64,000 bases of DNA. Source: Dysidea avara. Lineage: Eukaryota > Porifera > Demospongiae > Dictyoceratida > Dysideidae. Position numbers and translations under genes: made by a program. The notes beneath the pieces are model-generated. The model was given only the letters and a program-made list of their open reading frames with translations, made no database searches and was not told the origin of the DNA. Shown here one piece after another: positions 37,201 through 48,892 of the stretch (the first letter of the stretch is position 1; the number at the start of each line of letters is the position of its first letter). The stretch covers positions 11,185,277 to 11,249,276 of the forward strand of contig NC_089281.1 of the NCBI RefSeq assembly GCF_963678975.1, given 5' to 3'.

Positions 37201-40200
37201 ATATATACATACTAGCATTGGTACCTGCCCTACGTGCAGGACCATCTCAACATTAAACATTTTAATGCCAGGAAGAGAGACCACCAGCACTGCTCATGTA
37301 GCTATGTAGAGTACATGGTGATGTCACATTTTTAAAGAGTATGAGGTTTCCTTATGCCATCCTGCTGAAATTAATGATGCAAAACACTAAAGTTTATTGT
37401 TTGTGGTTTTGACAGGAATGTAGTTCAATCATTCAATGCATCTTCCCTACCAGTGACTTAAATGTACTGTAAAGAACAAACAAAACCTTTGCTGCAGGAC
37501 AATTAATGCGACAACAATTAATATATTGGGAACCAAGCATAAATATTAGTGTCCTATATTTGCTGTGTAGTATGCATGTCGATAGTGCTTTAAAGTACAT
37601 GATCCTTATGCAGTAAATATTGTGAAATAATGAGCATGCAAGGCTAATTAGTTAAACTGCATGCAAGCTAAAGGCAATTGTATATACAATATACCTACAT
37701 TACATACAGGTGGTGTACACATAGTACAGATTCATTTTCTACATGATGTTTACCTTACCGACTGTCACAAAGAGAAATGAACTTAAAGCCAAAAATTTAA
37801 AGCCAATACAATTTGCAATTATATTTACTGCATGGCAAGCAAAGGTTTAGAACTTATGCACTTTCAGTTCTGATGTTGCAGTGACACATATACCTCTTAC
37901 CATACAACAACCCAGTTTTAAAACACCTGCAGTGTAATTAACCATTAAGGTAATGTACGATCCTTTAGAGTAAAAGCATGTAAGTAGGATTATAGTGAAA
38001 CAGTTGTGCCAGGTCAGACACAGTTCCTCAGTGTATACTACAGTATCTGCATAGTTCCAGTATTATCATTTTTGAGATGTACACTGCACAGTAGTATCTG
38101 TCCAATCATGCAAGCAGTCTATTACTACAGCAGTAATGAGGTAAATCTGAACAAACAGTTTTGCATGTTAGTGCATACCTATGTGCTTAAAACAAAGACG
38201 TAGATATTCTGGATACTGGTGAAAGAAGCTTTTACCTATCCTAATACAACACACTGGACCAATACACAGATGGACAAATATGTTGGCAATTTGCCTGCCC
38301 TATCCCAAAAGTGCTATAAGAGTCCCTATGATGTGAGGCAGTTAAGTGCCAGTGCCGAAAAACTGAGCATAAGAGTTTGTAGATGAAGACTTGCATGGAA
38401 CAGATAGAACAAAATAGTGCATCAAAAAGGTCCCAAAAATGAAAAGAAAAAAAAAGTTATGACTTAGGCGGGGATTGAACCCAGGTTGGTTATAATAACT
38501 TGGAGTTAAGGGAGGTGCACAAATCGCCACAGTTGAGAAATGTAGCTCAACTTTTCAGTGATTCTTCCCTACACCAGTGCCTTGATCACCCTATAAAGAG
38601 TGAACAAAAGTACATATTGATTTGCTACAACTACACTCAAGTTTCCTGATGATGGGCATTTAATTTCGCTTAAGTCCAGTGTCGATATGTGCTTTGCTTG
38701 CAAAGATATGATGACCTAAAAGTCATGCTTAAAAAGGTGCATGTGCACAAAGAGGTACTGAGCAGAAAGAAAAAATATGCCAACAGATAGAAGTGCTATA
38801 TCGTTCTAGAACATTATGCCCGCCAAATATAGTAATATCAAAGAGGTGAACATGTGTTCACTCCCAATGGTTTTGTACTGGAACAAGCTTCACAGTACTA
38901 CTAAATGTTTGAGCAGCTGGCCCTTGTAACAAGAGTTGAACACGAACAGACTATAGAGTAGTACAATAATATTACCAAAATTAATATTGAAGTAAATCAT
39001 GCAATACAATACATTTATAAGCCTCTCTTCAATAATCATCATAGAAAAGAAGAAATGTGAGTAAAAACAAACATTAAAGTCATCCCATAGGCTGGTTTTC
39101 GGGCCTTATAAAATACAAAAAGAAGTGAAATCCACACAAAAACAGCTAAGCTGTGAAAAAATGGTGTGGCCTTAAAAAGCGCAGGGAGAGCAAAACAATT
39201 GATTTTTAACTATGACTATACGGAAAATAAAATACAAATGATCATTTTCACAAGTCACGAGTACAACAGGCTATGTGTCTCACAGAGTTCACCATGAAGA
39301 ATTCATCAAGATACAGTTTTTATATCCATTCATGCTTATAAACAAGACGACTGTTCAAGCTAAGAAAAGGTGACGATAAAGTAGAACTTTACTGCTACGT
39401 AAACAAACACACGTACTTCACTTTTGCTTTAAGGTACAGAAACAAAACAAAGATACTCTTACTCTCAATGAAGGGGCAAATCTGATGGTATAGAAGTCAT
39501 ATCAATTCAAGTACTGTTTACTACTGAAGCAATTAAAACATACATAAAATTCTTTGTAGTATAAATTTTTAGCCGATGTATTCTAATGCAATTCACAGTG
39601 GAAATTGTCTTAGTTTCCACCTGTATAGAGAAAGACCACCTCTCTAAAAAGGCCAGCTTTAAAGTATGATAGTGAAACAGTTATACACTAATCCAACAGT
39701 ATAAAGCATACTGAGGCCAAGAAATTATCGCCCGAAGGTGACTGGTTTCACTGTATCTCAAAAACAAACAAAAAAAAACAGCTACAAACTATCATATAGC
39801 CTATTTCAATTTTAAGAATCCAGTAATTCCAAAATTGGCGATTCACTTTTTAATTTCTGTTACACATTATGATATTGTCAACTGTCATCTTTGCAAAAAT
39901 TTCAGGACATCTCATTACACCAAAGATATATAAACCCCAAGAATGGGATAGGAAGTAGAGCGAATTCCTAACATTCCACACCTCACTCCTTGTCTGATTA
40001 GTTTTCAAAATATTTCTAAGTGACATTTCACAGTTGAAGACCAGCGTGACAGTAGGCAGTGCGAAACAGCAGGTGCATGCCTTGTAAGCGGGGAGATAAG
40101 ATGACATAAATCACATAAATATGACACACACATTATATTATGATGACACAAAGGCAGGAACTAACCGGCACTTTTCAGTACTTTCACTACAGCAGCTTTT

Positions 40201-40568
40201 GAACTCTGCTCCGCTGTCTGTAAGGGCGTTTTGCCATACTCATCAATCAGGGATATATCTGCATTGTAGTTTAACAGTACTCGTACACAATCTACGTAAC
40301 CACTAGACGCTGCTAGATGCAGTGGAGTGTAGCCACTGTTGGCACTACAGTTGACATCACCACCACGATCAAGTAACAGTTGTAACACTTTCGAGTGGCC
40401 GTTGCTCACTGCTTCATGTAGTGGTGTGTACCCAAACACTCCACGACGGTACGCCAACCTCAACGGAAGATCCTCGCACGTGGCAATAAATCCTTCGATT
40501 GTTTTGTACTTTCCATCCTTGCACCACTTATGAAGGCGTGCATCTTCGTTAATCAATCCGTGCGCCAT
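26076..40568 (-). CDS. LRRK-type ROCO protein kinase: ANK-LRR-Roc-COR-kinase-WD40, 1850 aa, two exons
   Basis: Large multidomain GTPase and Ser/Thr kinase of the LRRK family, expected in cytosol and on membranes as a signalling scaffold. Exons 40568-40166 and 31225-26076 join in phase 1 (SA-E-IIKEV). Joined residues: ankyrin repeats 45-134; leucine-rich repeats about 310-460; Roc GTPase about 493-670 with P-loop GKQEMGKST (500-508) and DFAGQ (548-552); COR to about 1105 with CHEC and CGVC cysteine pairs; kinase about 1137-1400 with GEGGFGKV, VAVK lysine 1161, YRDLKAEN and APE; WD40-like region about 1420-1765. The ankyrin repeats plus COR cysteine pairs favour LRRK1 over LRRK2, but orthology is not settled. 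DFG is replaced by DFN (1278-1280). The 9-kb intron is full of repeats. Confidence 0.92.
27789..27797 (-). other. DFN in place of kinase DFG motif
   Basis: Codons GAC TTC AAC, inside VTDFNIATH. The glycine that lets the activation loop swing is asparagine here. LRRK2 has DYG, altering the middle residue but not this one. The Mg-binding Asp, the VAVK Lys and the YRD Asp are all present. Confidence 0.85.
32095..33675. repeat. 1.6-kb intronic direct duplication, left copy
   Basis: Starts CTAGCATTGGTACCTGCCCT and parallels 37205-38785 through to GAAAGAAAAAA. Each copy contains a tRNA-like block on the minus strand (GGATTGAATCC near 33360). Confidence 0.75.
33676..33960 (-). repeat. tRNA-derived SINE-like element with (CAGA)n tail
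   Basis: On the minus strand 33745-33675 forms a D-arm (GTTC...GAAC), an anticodon stem-loop (CTGACTA loop) and a perfect T-arm (CGTGG GTTCAAA CCACG). No acceptor stem pairs, so it is a SINE head, not a tRNA gene. A (CAGA)n tract and TTTATATATATAGAAG follow at 33930-33975. Confidence 0.55.
34094..35840 (-). mobile_element. Repeat family A, reverse copy, interrupted by a TGTGACC element
   Basis: Mirror of the copies at 3222 and 7245. The palindromic module (34094-34267 and 34900-35030) is followed by the coding-like middle block and the terminal CATACTATCAT-type end near 35830. The palindrome is split by the 632-bp element at 34268-34899. Confidence 0.75.
34268..34899. mobile_element. TGTGACC-family TIR element (copy B3), nested
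   Basis: The ends CGTGACCGGATCTGCGAAAA and (reverse complement) TGTGACCAGATCTGTGAAAA continue into matched CCCGACATAATGGCGC. It is flanked by TA on both sides. The uninterrupted copies at 4225 and 8285 show the empty site with one TA, confirming a TA target duplication. Confidence 0.85.
36445..37145 (-). mobile_element. tRNA-headed SINE-like element K, full-length copy
   Basis: Read on the minus strand: a tRNA-like head (A-box-like TCAGTGGTTAG, B-box GGTTCAAACTT), then CTCTATTAGAGTATCTTGAT, then a 550-bp body ending in CACGGTGTGGTG. It is about 700 bp and near-colinear with 57098-57838. It lies in the LRRK-type intron. Confidence 0.65.
37205..38785. repeat. 1.6-kb intronic direct duplication, right copy
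   Basis: Same block order as 32095-33675, with scattered substitutions and short deletions. For example, a roughly 18-bp gap occurs near 38535 where the left copy has TTTATCAGTGGTTTTGAC. It lies in the same LRRK-type intron. Confidence 0.75.
38990..40110. other. Intronic stretch near LRRK-type exon 1
   Basis: Contains one arm of the AGCCAAGCTGTGAAAA repeat family (39105-39185, as AGCTAAGCTGTGAAAAAATG) and a partial second arm near 39715. No exon was seen. Confidence 0.4.
40166..40568 (-). CDS. LRRK-type gene exon 1: ankyrin repeats
   Basis: ATG at 40568, context AATTTATGGCG. It encodes 134 residues plus one base with three ankyrin units, containing GYTPLHEAVSNGH, GYTPLHLAASSGYVDCV and GKTPLQTAEQS. 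The donor G/GTTAGT leaves phase 1, which the acceptor at 31226 exactly requires. If unspliced, the frame stops one residue later, so a short ankyrin-only product from intron retention is possible. Confidence 0.87.
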
Positions 40569-40599
40569 AAATTTCCCTTTCTCAAGTCTTCAATCAAGT

Positions 40600-40630
40600 A
40601 TGACATCACGTGGTCCATATCACGTGATCT
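40600..40630 (-). promoter_or_regulatory. Paired CACGTG E-boxes upstream of the LRRK-type start
   Basis: CACGTG at 40607-40612 and again at 40621-40626 (TCACGTGA context), 14 bp apart and 39-58 bp upstream of the ATG. The second resembles the CLEAR/M-box element bound by MITF/TFE-type bHLH factors. Function is inferred from sequence only. Confidence 0.45.
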
Positions 40631-40689
40631 GTGCCGGGTGGTGGTTATATAGTACTCAGCCTGAGTACTATTGTTGTTTTTCTAATTGT

Positions 40690-42290
40690 TATAAAGGGAC
40701 CAATTAAGAGAGAGAGCGAAAAATGTGCAAAACAAGACAAAAAAACAGCAACACAAAAACAAAACAAAAGGCATACCGATGAGCTCAGACAGCATGCAAA
40801 CACAGAGTGACCCTTGTAGATAACCCGAGAGATAACCACACTGTGGGCATGGCTGCAGGCAAGGTAAAAGCAGACACCTCAATTCTCACGTATTACGCGT
40901 GAGACAAGCACATTGGATTGTTGTCTCACGCATGGTTTTCCATCTCACGCATTGCAATTCCTGGAAAATTAAGCTCTAATGTAAGTTAATTTCACTTCAA
41001 AGCTCTTGGAAAAGCACTAAACAGTGCTCTAATGGCTAAAAGTGGAGAAGTATAACTGAAAATAGCCAAAGTAAGTTGGAATTTTGCAATTTTTACAGGA
41101 ATTTTTCTACTAAGACAAGACCTCACGCACAAGTAAGCAAATGTCACTCATTTTAACCTCAGGTCTCACTCCTAGTGCACTTTACAGGTTGAGGTCTCTG
41201 TAAAACTAAGATACAAAATGAAAAAAAAAAAAAACTAACTACTATAATGCAAAAATAAAATACTACTACGTATCTAGTTGGTGCACCACTCTACAGTTTC
41301 TTGCCAGAAATATTCTGTAAGAGATAGAAATATTGGCAGAGGCAGTGGCATCTAACCATTCCTTAATAACGGACTTTAGTGTCTTCAAGTTAGGGGGAAA
41401 AAAAAGCTTTAAAAATTCAACAAATTCTTGATATAATTATAGCAGAAACTTGAAAGTGACCTAGCACTGTGGTTATTTCAATTGTATTGTAGTAATTGGC
41501 AACATTAAGATGGTCAAATTCAGCCAACAGCTGTAGGTATTCAATTTTGTTCTGTTTCCTTGTTCAGGCAGACTGGATATGATGAGTGGAGTCCAGAGGG
41601 CAAGTCAGTTCCATGGATGGAGTCTGGAATATATCATAATGTCTGGACAGTAGGGGGGTGATTAGTAAACTAGTTGGAATTGTTGACTGTGGAGAATTAT
41701 CAGCATGGAAATTAGGTATATCAGCAAACACTTTAACAAATAGAATATCAGCAAATTCCTCAACAAATTTAGTGGTCAGACAGAAAGAATTTGATCATGA
41801 TGATAACTGTAACGTTATTGATTCAATACAGTTGGACAGCTGTTTAAAACATGAGCAGTTATGGGAAGCTGTGAGTCACAAAGCAGACACTTTGCTTCAC
41901 AATGGATTGACTATCTCTGTAAATTAACAGCTATCGGATACTACATGGAGGAGGAATGGTACGTAATTAACCAGTCTCTTCAATAGCCAATTCCAAAGAA
42001 TTTTCTAACTCAGCTGAACCCTCAAACTTTGACTGAACATTCAGTGTCTGTAGATGATCTTCACATTGAGTTTTGGTACAATCTTGCAACTGATTTTTTA
42101 GCCTTGATGTATAGGGACTGAGCTGATGGGAGAGTAGATGATTGTTTCGGAGCAATCAACAAGATGGAATAATCATTATCTTGAATTTGAAAAGCAACAT
42201 TTCCTAAACATAGCTGGAGGTTAAGTTCCTGAAGCCATAAATCAGAGGAAGCACTGCATGACACAAGCTAACAAATTTAGTTTTGTTTCT
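40690..42290 (-). pseudogene. Degraded LINE 3' half (same family as 50010-51297)
   Basis: Parallels the LINE at 50184-51257 in the same order: tail block (ACTGTGGGCATGG), then the coding part ending AGTTTCTTGCCAG on the plus strand, with frameshifts and stops throughout. A 320-bp insert (40876-41195) with inverted ends ACCTCAA...TTGAGGT interrupts the tail block. It is non-functional. Confidence 0.65.
40876..41195. mobile_element. Short TIR-like insert in the LINE remnant
   Basis: Ends ACCTCAA and TTGAGGT. It is absent at the matching place in the related LINE at 50110. It contains CTCACGCAT-type blocks. No clear target duplication is visible. Confidence 0.4.
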
Positions 42291-42599
42291 CTGGAGACAT
42301 GAGAGATACTTGGGCAACAAACACAAGTAGCTACCACTCTAGGGCAAATTAAGCTATTTTTTTCAGAAACCGAGTGGCAATAGATTTTAATGTTGAGATG
42401 GACCCGCTAAAGACAGCATCAACGTGTAGACGAAACCAAAGCAATGAAATTATATAGTTTCTGTAAATCCACAGTTTATACTCATCACAGATGGGGAGTG
42501 AGTCAGTTACAGTAATCAAGTCCATTAAGATGGCACAGCTTTCTTTGTAAAGCTTAAAGAGACATCAATTAACTTTCCCAAGAATTTTGTTTGACTTTC

Positions 42600-42870
42600 T
42601 GTGATGGGTCTGGTTGTACCTTTAGATAAAGGCAACCCTTGTGGCAAGATTAAATTAGTCCATTAAATGAGACTCCATCCAAACCAGATCCATCAGAGGT
42701 GGAGCTCTGTCAAAATGACTAGATAATGACCAAGCACCATGAATGCAGGCTACAGCAGATTGTAGCAAAGAGAAAGAGAGAGACAGCAACACAGCCAACC
42801 CAGGGTAACAGAGTAATTAAATACTGTTTAGTAGGGTTCTCTCCTAAAAGACAGGCACTGCCCAAATACA
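42600..42870 (-). pseudogene. LINE C-terminal fragment, related to 62085-62570
   Basis: Shares CAGATCCATCAGAGGTGGAG and GACCAAGCACCATG blocks with 62100-62160. Both derive from the same retrotransposon reading frame on the minus strand. It is short and frame-broken. Confidence 0.55.
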
Positions 42871-42899
42871 GTGGTTATGGTCTTAGTGCAATATCTTGC

Positions 42900-43140
42900 T
42901 TCCGGCCTGCCTGCCCGCCTACCCGCCTGCCTGTCTACCCACCTACCCACCTGCCTGCCTGCCCGCCTGCCTGCCTGCCTGCCTGCCTGCCTGGAATGCA
43001 ATGTCAACAAGCAAGTAGCTATATATTAAGGCTGTGCAGTTTGTGTCACAAATCACAATTGCTTGCCTGCCTGGAATGCATTGTCAACAAACAAGTAGTT
43101 ATATATTAAGACTGTGCCACTTGTGTCACAAGTCACAATT
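42900..43140. repeat. (CCTG/CCCG)n tract and 73-bp tandem duplication
   Basis: GCCTGCCTGCC-type repeats at 42905-42990 precede a duplicated segment starting GGAATGCAATGTCAACAA (42991) and again at 43072. Confidence 0.75.
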
Positions 43141-43939
43141 TTCCAAGTTCTCAGCATCTGAATGATTCAAAGTCACCTGATAAGGGCAACGCCAGGAATT
43201 TTGGTGATAGGTTCCAAATTCTCTGTTGCATGCAAACTTATTTCTGAGGGCATGCTCCCCAAGGAAATTTATGTATTCTGAGATTGAATCTGGTAACAAT
43301 TTTCACCAAAAAATCTATATGCTGTCATTTTATGATTGATATAAACTGCTTATGCTTGCTTCTATTGACGTACATAATGAGTAGGCCAAATAGTTAAGAG
43401 GTGGAGCTATGTGAAGTTTGAAGCATACAGCAGACATGGATACCATTCTGGTGGTTCTTCAGGTATGGGGATTCTTCAGGTCTTAAACATTCTGACATAC
43501 AACTAGTTTTACAGTGTTGGTACAGGTAAACTATGTAACTTTTAAAAACTTGTGACTGTTCTATTAGGATAGTTGACCTCTTGATTGATATTATGTTACT
43601 AGACTTTAATGAATGGACACAAGTGCATTACATAGCCATAGCCAGCTATGTCAAGTTGGAAGCTAATTTGTCCATGAACTGAATCATTAGAATAATGAGA
43701 TTGCCCTTACACTATACATGTGTGCAGTCAGTATATCTAGCAGTTGAGATTTTTCTTGAAGAGCCAGTGTTCTTTAAATTGCTGTCCAGCTGCACAACTC
43801 ACTGGTTATCTATAGACTATGAATGATATAGCTATTCAATACAGCAAGCTTATGTATACCTACAATGACTCCTTGTAGGCGGTAATTCCTATTAACAGAG
43901 ATTCATCCTAGCTAACTCCTAGTTATAAGTCAATATGGT

Positions 43940-44690
43940 TACTCTTGTTGCACTCACTTATAGAAGACTGTAATCTACAAGTTGACATTGACTTTATTAG
44001 ACTTTCCAAGACATTCAATACTGTACCACATTGTTGCCTATAAAAACTAGAGTTTTATAGTCAAGTCATCCACTGGATTGAAAAGTGGCTCACAGACACT
44101 GAACAGGTCTTTGGGAATCATCTGATTATTATGTCCCTGTAACATCTGGAGTACCTCTGGGTACTGTATTGGATCCACTGATGTTTTTGTACATGGTCTA
44201 TACATTGTTGAAAATGTTTTATCTCATTACTTGAAAACCTTTTGCAGATGATTAGCTGCCTACTCTGTCTCACTCCAAAGGGATTTAGACACTCTATATA
44301 GCCCATTAGGTACTAGTTTGGCAGATTAGGTTCAACCTTGGCAAATGCACCATTTACAATGTGTTCAAAAGGTTCCTTATAATTGCAAACAGCTCCCTTT
44401 ATGGGTCCTGTAACACATCAGCTATATATAGCTTGGAGTGATGCTGGATAATCCTCTATATACCAGTGCTATGTCAGAATGGCTCAGTTGCATGGCCATC
44501 ATTATTAGCAAAGGAGAAGAAAGCAACTAAGATTTAATGTCTTTACTGATAAAATTAATGTATGGAGCATTTGGCACATCTCTTCCTGAGCACTGTCACT
44601 TCACTACCACTGTGACATTGTGTATTCCTCTGACTCCCAAAAAGTCATCACTTGAAATTTGACATGTAGCTATGTAAGTGCTAGTATATA
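43940..44690 (+). pseudogene. CR1/jockey-like LINE reverse transcriptase remnant
   Basis: Conceptual translation, with stops and frameshifts, keeps IRLSKTFNTVPHC (the DFSKAFDTVPH block), HWIEKWLTD, TSGVPLGTVLDPLMFL and a degraded ADD block (DDCLLYS). These are the palm and finger motifs of non-LTR reverse transcriptases. It is an old, non-functional copy. Confidence 0.75.
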
Positions 44691-45054
44691 AGTTTACTTA
44701 TATATTATAAAAGGAGTGCCCGTACGCAATTATACTGAAATTACCATCGGTTATCCATTCACAATGCTATACATGTAGCTGTTTGCTCAGTACTCCTCTG
44801 CTCAATAAAAAACTGTTATAAACTTTTGTCATACTTCAGTGGCATGCAATTACGTTGGATAAAAGTTACTTTACTGTAGGTCATGTGTCACTTCTAGCCA
44901 ATATTGCTACTGAACTGATATCCAAAGTTGTAGTTGTGATCTTTGCTTTGGTAGCTAGTGTTTCTTAGGCTACGGATTAAGAAAGCTCTGTAATACACCG
45001 CACATACCAAGTAGCTAACTCTACTAATATGCAAGGAAAATTATACGTAGGCAA

Positions 45055-45960
45055 ATTTGATAAGGAACTGAAACAAGGGAGATCACTTATACACCTGCAG
45101 ATATATTAGTGGACATTTAATCCCTAATTCAGTTTATAATCATGACTGAATTAGGGATTAAAAGTCCACTAGTGTATCTTCAGATGTAGGTGATCTCGCT
45201 TGTTTCATTACTTTTTATTTCTACGATCCCTAAAACAAATTTTAAAATTCCCAATTTTTCTTAGTACTAGTTTGTTCACTTTTATTTGTAACATATCATG
45301 CATACTGCATTGAAAGACATGCATCATTTTGCATCTGAACACGTGCCTCAACTATTAATTACTGAATAGTGTAGTGGCCATTATGCTTCATTTCCATTGT
45401 ATTCAACCCATTACACAGCATTACAGACAAAGAACAATACTGGAAGTGTCTTCACAATCAATCCAGTCACCATGGAAAACATGGACAATTACTGTTATAA
45501 ACATAATAGTAAGCAGAAACAAACCAAAGTGTGCTACATCAAATCGACACCTTGGCATTGTCAGCAAAAAGAAAAGGGACACAAAGGAGGACAAAAGTAG
45601 ATCCACAATGCATGCATTGTATGTAATCTACTGTGGTATGCAAAAGGAGCTGAACCAACATCTAGCAGTGAAAATAATCAAGCCCGTAGCCTTAGCTGTT
45701 ATCAAGTTACACTTGTCTGAAGGTATTAGTAAGTAACTTAAGTCAATTAGCAGAAAATAAATTTTAAAAAAAACAAAACATTTAGCTAGCAACTGATTGG
45801 AAGCATTTTGAGTTGCACTGAATGCACTTTGGGATTGACCAATACTGCCAAGGTGTCATGAAGGTAGCATGAGACCTGTTTCTGGTCAATATATTTTTTT
45901 TGTGAGAATGTGCAAATTCCCAATATACAGTACTATCATATAACTGTATGATAGGTCAGT
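45055..45960 (-). mobile_element. Repeat family A, diverged reverse copy
   Basis: The palindrome at 45077-45205 (AACAAGGGAGATCACTTATA against GGTGATCTCGCTTGTT) is followed by the same blocks as 35030-35780, including AAGCCCGTAGCCTTAGC and TTACACTTGTCTGA. It ends near ACAGTACTATCATATAACTG. Confidence 0.65.
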
Positions 45961-46379
45961 AGAAGTGGACTTTGTAAAAAAGAGATACAGTGTATAGATA
46001 AACAAACACCCTACAAACTAAGTAGTTGGGGGCTCAATCTCAGTATCAAAAGATTTTCTTTGACCTTATCTTAAGGCTGAGACCATATATATATTATAGT
46101 AGCACAATATGTACATTTCTCCTATTAGAGATTCACAACATGATAGACTTGCTGCATTATAGCTATGCCATGTAGCTACTGCTTCCACCTAGCTAGAGTC
46201 ATTGGTTGACAGGCTGACAGATGGGAAAAAGAGAGGGACTATAGGGCACTGAAAACCACTCTCAGTTGGGTAATCTAACCACTGCACGAAAACCTGTAAA
46301 AACATTTATATAAAAATGTATAGACCACTTTAAGAGAACATTTACAAAGTTTTGATTTTTTTTCTTTGCTTTGTTTATT

Positions 46380-46880
46380 TTTCTTCTTAAATGGCTTAGA
46401 TTATTTTTCATGTACTTTTCAAAAATTGTTCTAAAACACAAATGCGTACTTCGGTTACCTCAAAATTTGGTACAGATAAAGAATGTATAAAGGTGAATTC
46501 ATGTACTAAGTTTGAAGTGAATTTGATAGTTATCCACGATGCTTTAAACAAAAAAAGATTGAACATCTGTCATGGCTACAGGGTAAACCACTTATGGGGT
46601 AAAACTTGAATCTTAGTGTGTACATAGGCTAGCCATTGTAGCAGTGCCTTTTGATGGTTAGAAAACAAATAAGTAACAGTTACAGAACCCGAACAGTTGT
46701 AATTTGTGGGGTCAAGATACTCTAATAGAACAGTCACTGCAAGATTTAAAAGTGCATGAAAAATGTCTTTAAAAAAAAAACAATTTACTGGAGTTATCAA
46801 ACCTGAGATCACCATATTGAACATCCAAATCCAGCTTAATCACTGAGCCACTGCTGTTGCAGTTGTTCACCTCACTAACT
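46380..46880 (-). repeat. SINE-like element K, truncated copy
   Basis: A tRNA-like head on the minus strand at 46870-46800 (CAGTGGCTCAGTGATTAAG), then the CTCTATTAGAGTATCTTGA-type motif at 46712-46737, then the body. It is diverged from 36445-37145. Confidence 0.55.
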
Positions 46881-46904
46881 TTCTACTATAAATGAAAATT
46901 TATA

Positions 46905-47770
46905 ATCCAAAACAGCCAAGCTGTGAAAAGGGGTGCAGCCTTCCAAAAATAGGCTAGTGTGAAAAAGATGGTGGCAGCCAAGAAATGATTGCAATTAGTA
47001 GAGCGGCATAGTGCAATATATAGTTGTGCAATTTTTGATACAATTGTGAAACTTTCCATAGAAGTTGTACTCCTTATGACATAACTTTTTGGATATAGAG
47101 CCATCGCATATTTGACCTTTGGTGACCTTTACAGCCATGTTTGTATTGAAAATTCATTGTTTTAGTCATTATCTCCCTGAAGCATCATTTTGCACAATTT
47201 CAAATTAAAGGTACTGCTAAAATGAACTACTTGGTTTTTATTTGAAGTAAATATGTGATTGCATTCCAAAGTTATGATCACTTATACTAACTATGAAATT
47301 CTATGAATTACTTGCCCATTAGTAATTTATACCCCAAGGGCAAAGAATTTCATGACTTACAAAAATGATCATAACTTTGTAGTGGAATGAGATACAAACT
47401 TCAAACAAAAGTCAATATAGTTCTTAGTTCAAGACCTTTAATTTGATACCAGGTTTTAACAATTTAAAGTAATGCCTCAGGGAGATAAAGACAAAAACGA
47501 TTGATTTTCAGTGAAAACATGGCTCTAAAGGTCACCAAAGGTAAAATCTGTGATGGCTCTATATTAAAAAACACATTGCGAGGAGCACAATTTGTGTGGA
47601 GAGTTTCATAATTGTATCACAAAGTGCACAAAATGCCCAGTTTTTGGTGCTATGCGGCTCTACTAAAGCCAAGAAATGGTTGCAGTGATTACCTATGATA
47701 TCACATCTTTTTTATGCTAGCCTATTTAGGAAGACCACACCTTTTTCATAGCTTGTTTTGGATTAGATAC
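46905..47770. mobile_element. Foldback element, AGCCAAGCTGTGAAAA family
   Basis: AAAACAGCCAAGCTGTGAAA at the left matches the inverse TTTTTCATAGCTTGTTTTGG at the right. Inside, GTGGCAGCCAAGAAATGATT pairs with a matching right-hand block, and the arms continue to the centre near 47330. It is non-coding. Confidence 0.65.
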
Positions 47771-47944
47771 CATTTCTTCTTGTATTTGTATATGCTGGCT
47801 TTTGTCTATCTGTTTATTTTTCTAGATTTTAAATGATACTTTTAGGAACTTCATTTTAGTTATTGAATGTTGCATGTAAAGGATCTCAAATTGTGCTTGT
47901 TACATACATGTATGGTTGGTTTTCACATTATAACTTTTATTTAT

Positions 47945-48240
47945 AGTGAGATGAGAAACTGACAGCAGAGTCAGAGTGGTAGGCATATATAAACATGAAG
48001 GCCCTCGGTTCAAATTCCAAAAAAAATTTGACATTTTTTGTGCACATACTTCTCGATGACTGTTTTATTAGAGTATCTCAATCACACATGTTTCACATGT
48101 TTGCTTTTTGCTTATATCTCCCAGCTAATAGCTACTCTTCAATTCACAGAAGGTCTGGTCAGCCTATCTGCATATCAGTGTTTTATAAAGTTGTTTTCTG
48201 TCAGTAGTTAACCCTGCAAGTGCATGTGACAAATAATACA
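47945..48240 (+). repeat. SINE-like element K, truncated copy
   Basis: B-box GGTTCAAATTCC at about 48008, T-rich spacer, then the GACTGTTTTATTAGAGTATC motif at 48056-48085. Confidence 0.5.
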
Positions 48241-48892
48241 CTTATGATTTTTGTAAATCACTTATAACTTTGAACACTTCTATTAATCTGCACACAAATT
48301 GGAAGATAAATGTGCTATAATATGCTCTTTAAAATGTTTTGAAAAAAAATCCAATGCTGTATAACAGAAAGTTTTGAAAAAAGAAAAAAATCGACAAATT
48401 TGACAAATTAGATTCTTCAATATCCAAAAGTGCCCCTAAAAGTACAGTACATGTTTAGAATACAATAAAAATGAACTTTGAAAAATCTCAAGATGGTTGG
48501 ACCAATTAAGCTCAAATTTGATATGACGATGTCCCACCTTGAGTGATATTTTGCAGACAAAAATGGGCTATTTCTGTCAAGCCATTACTGAGGTACAAAT
48601 ATGTGAAAACTGTGTTTTCTGTCTGTCGCATGCTTGGATGCATTTTGGCTTTCCTTGGCTGTATGACCCACTATCATGTGTCCTGAGATCTCCCAATGGA
48701 ATTTCTAAGTGTGTTCTACTAGAATTCCTAAAAAAACGTGCACTGTATTATATTAATGTAATTATAACTTCTGTCTTCAATAGCTAATCATCAGCGTGGC
48801 TCTGTAGATAAGAAGAAATGTGTAAAAACTAACCCCAAAGCCAGCCTGTAGCTGGTTTTGGGGCCACATAGAAAAAAAGAAATGAAATCCAC

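Noticed and set aside
42828-43010. Gly/Arg/Gln-rich open frame
   Set aside because: Translation of the (CCTG)n/(CAGG)n microsatellite.
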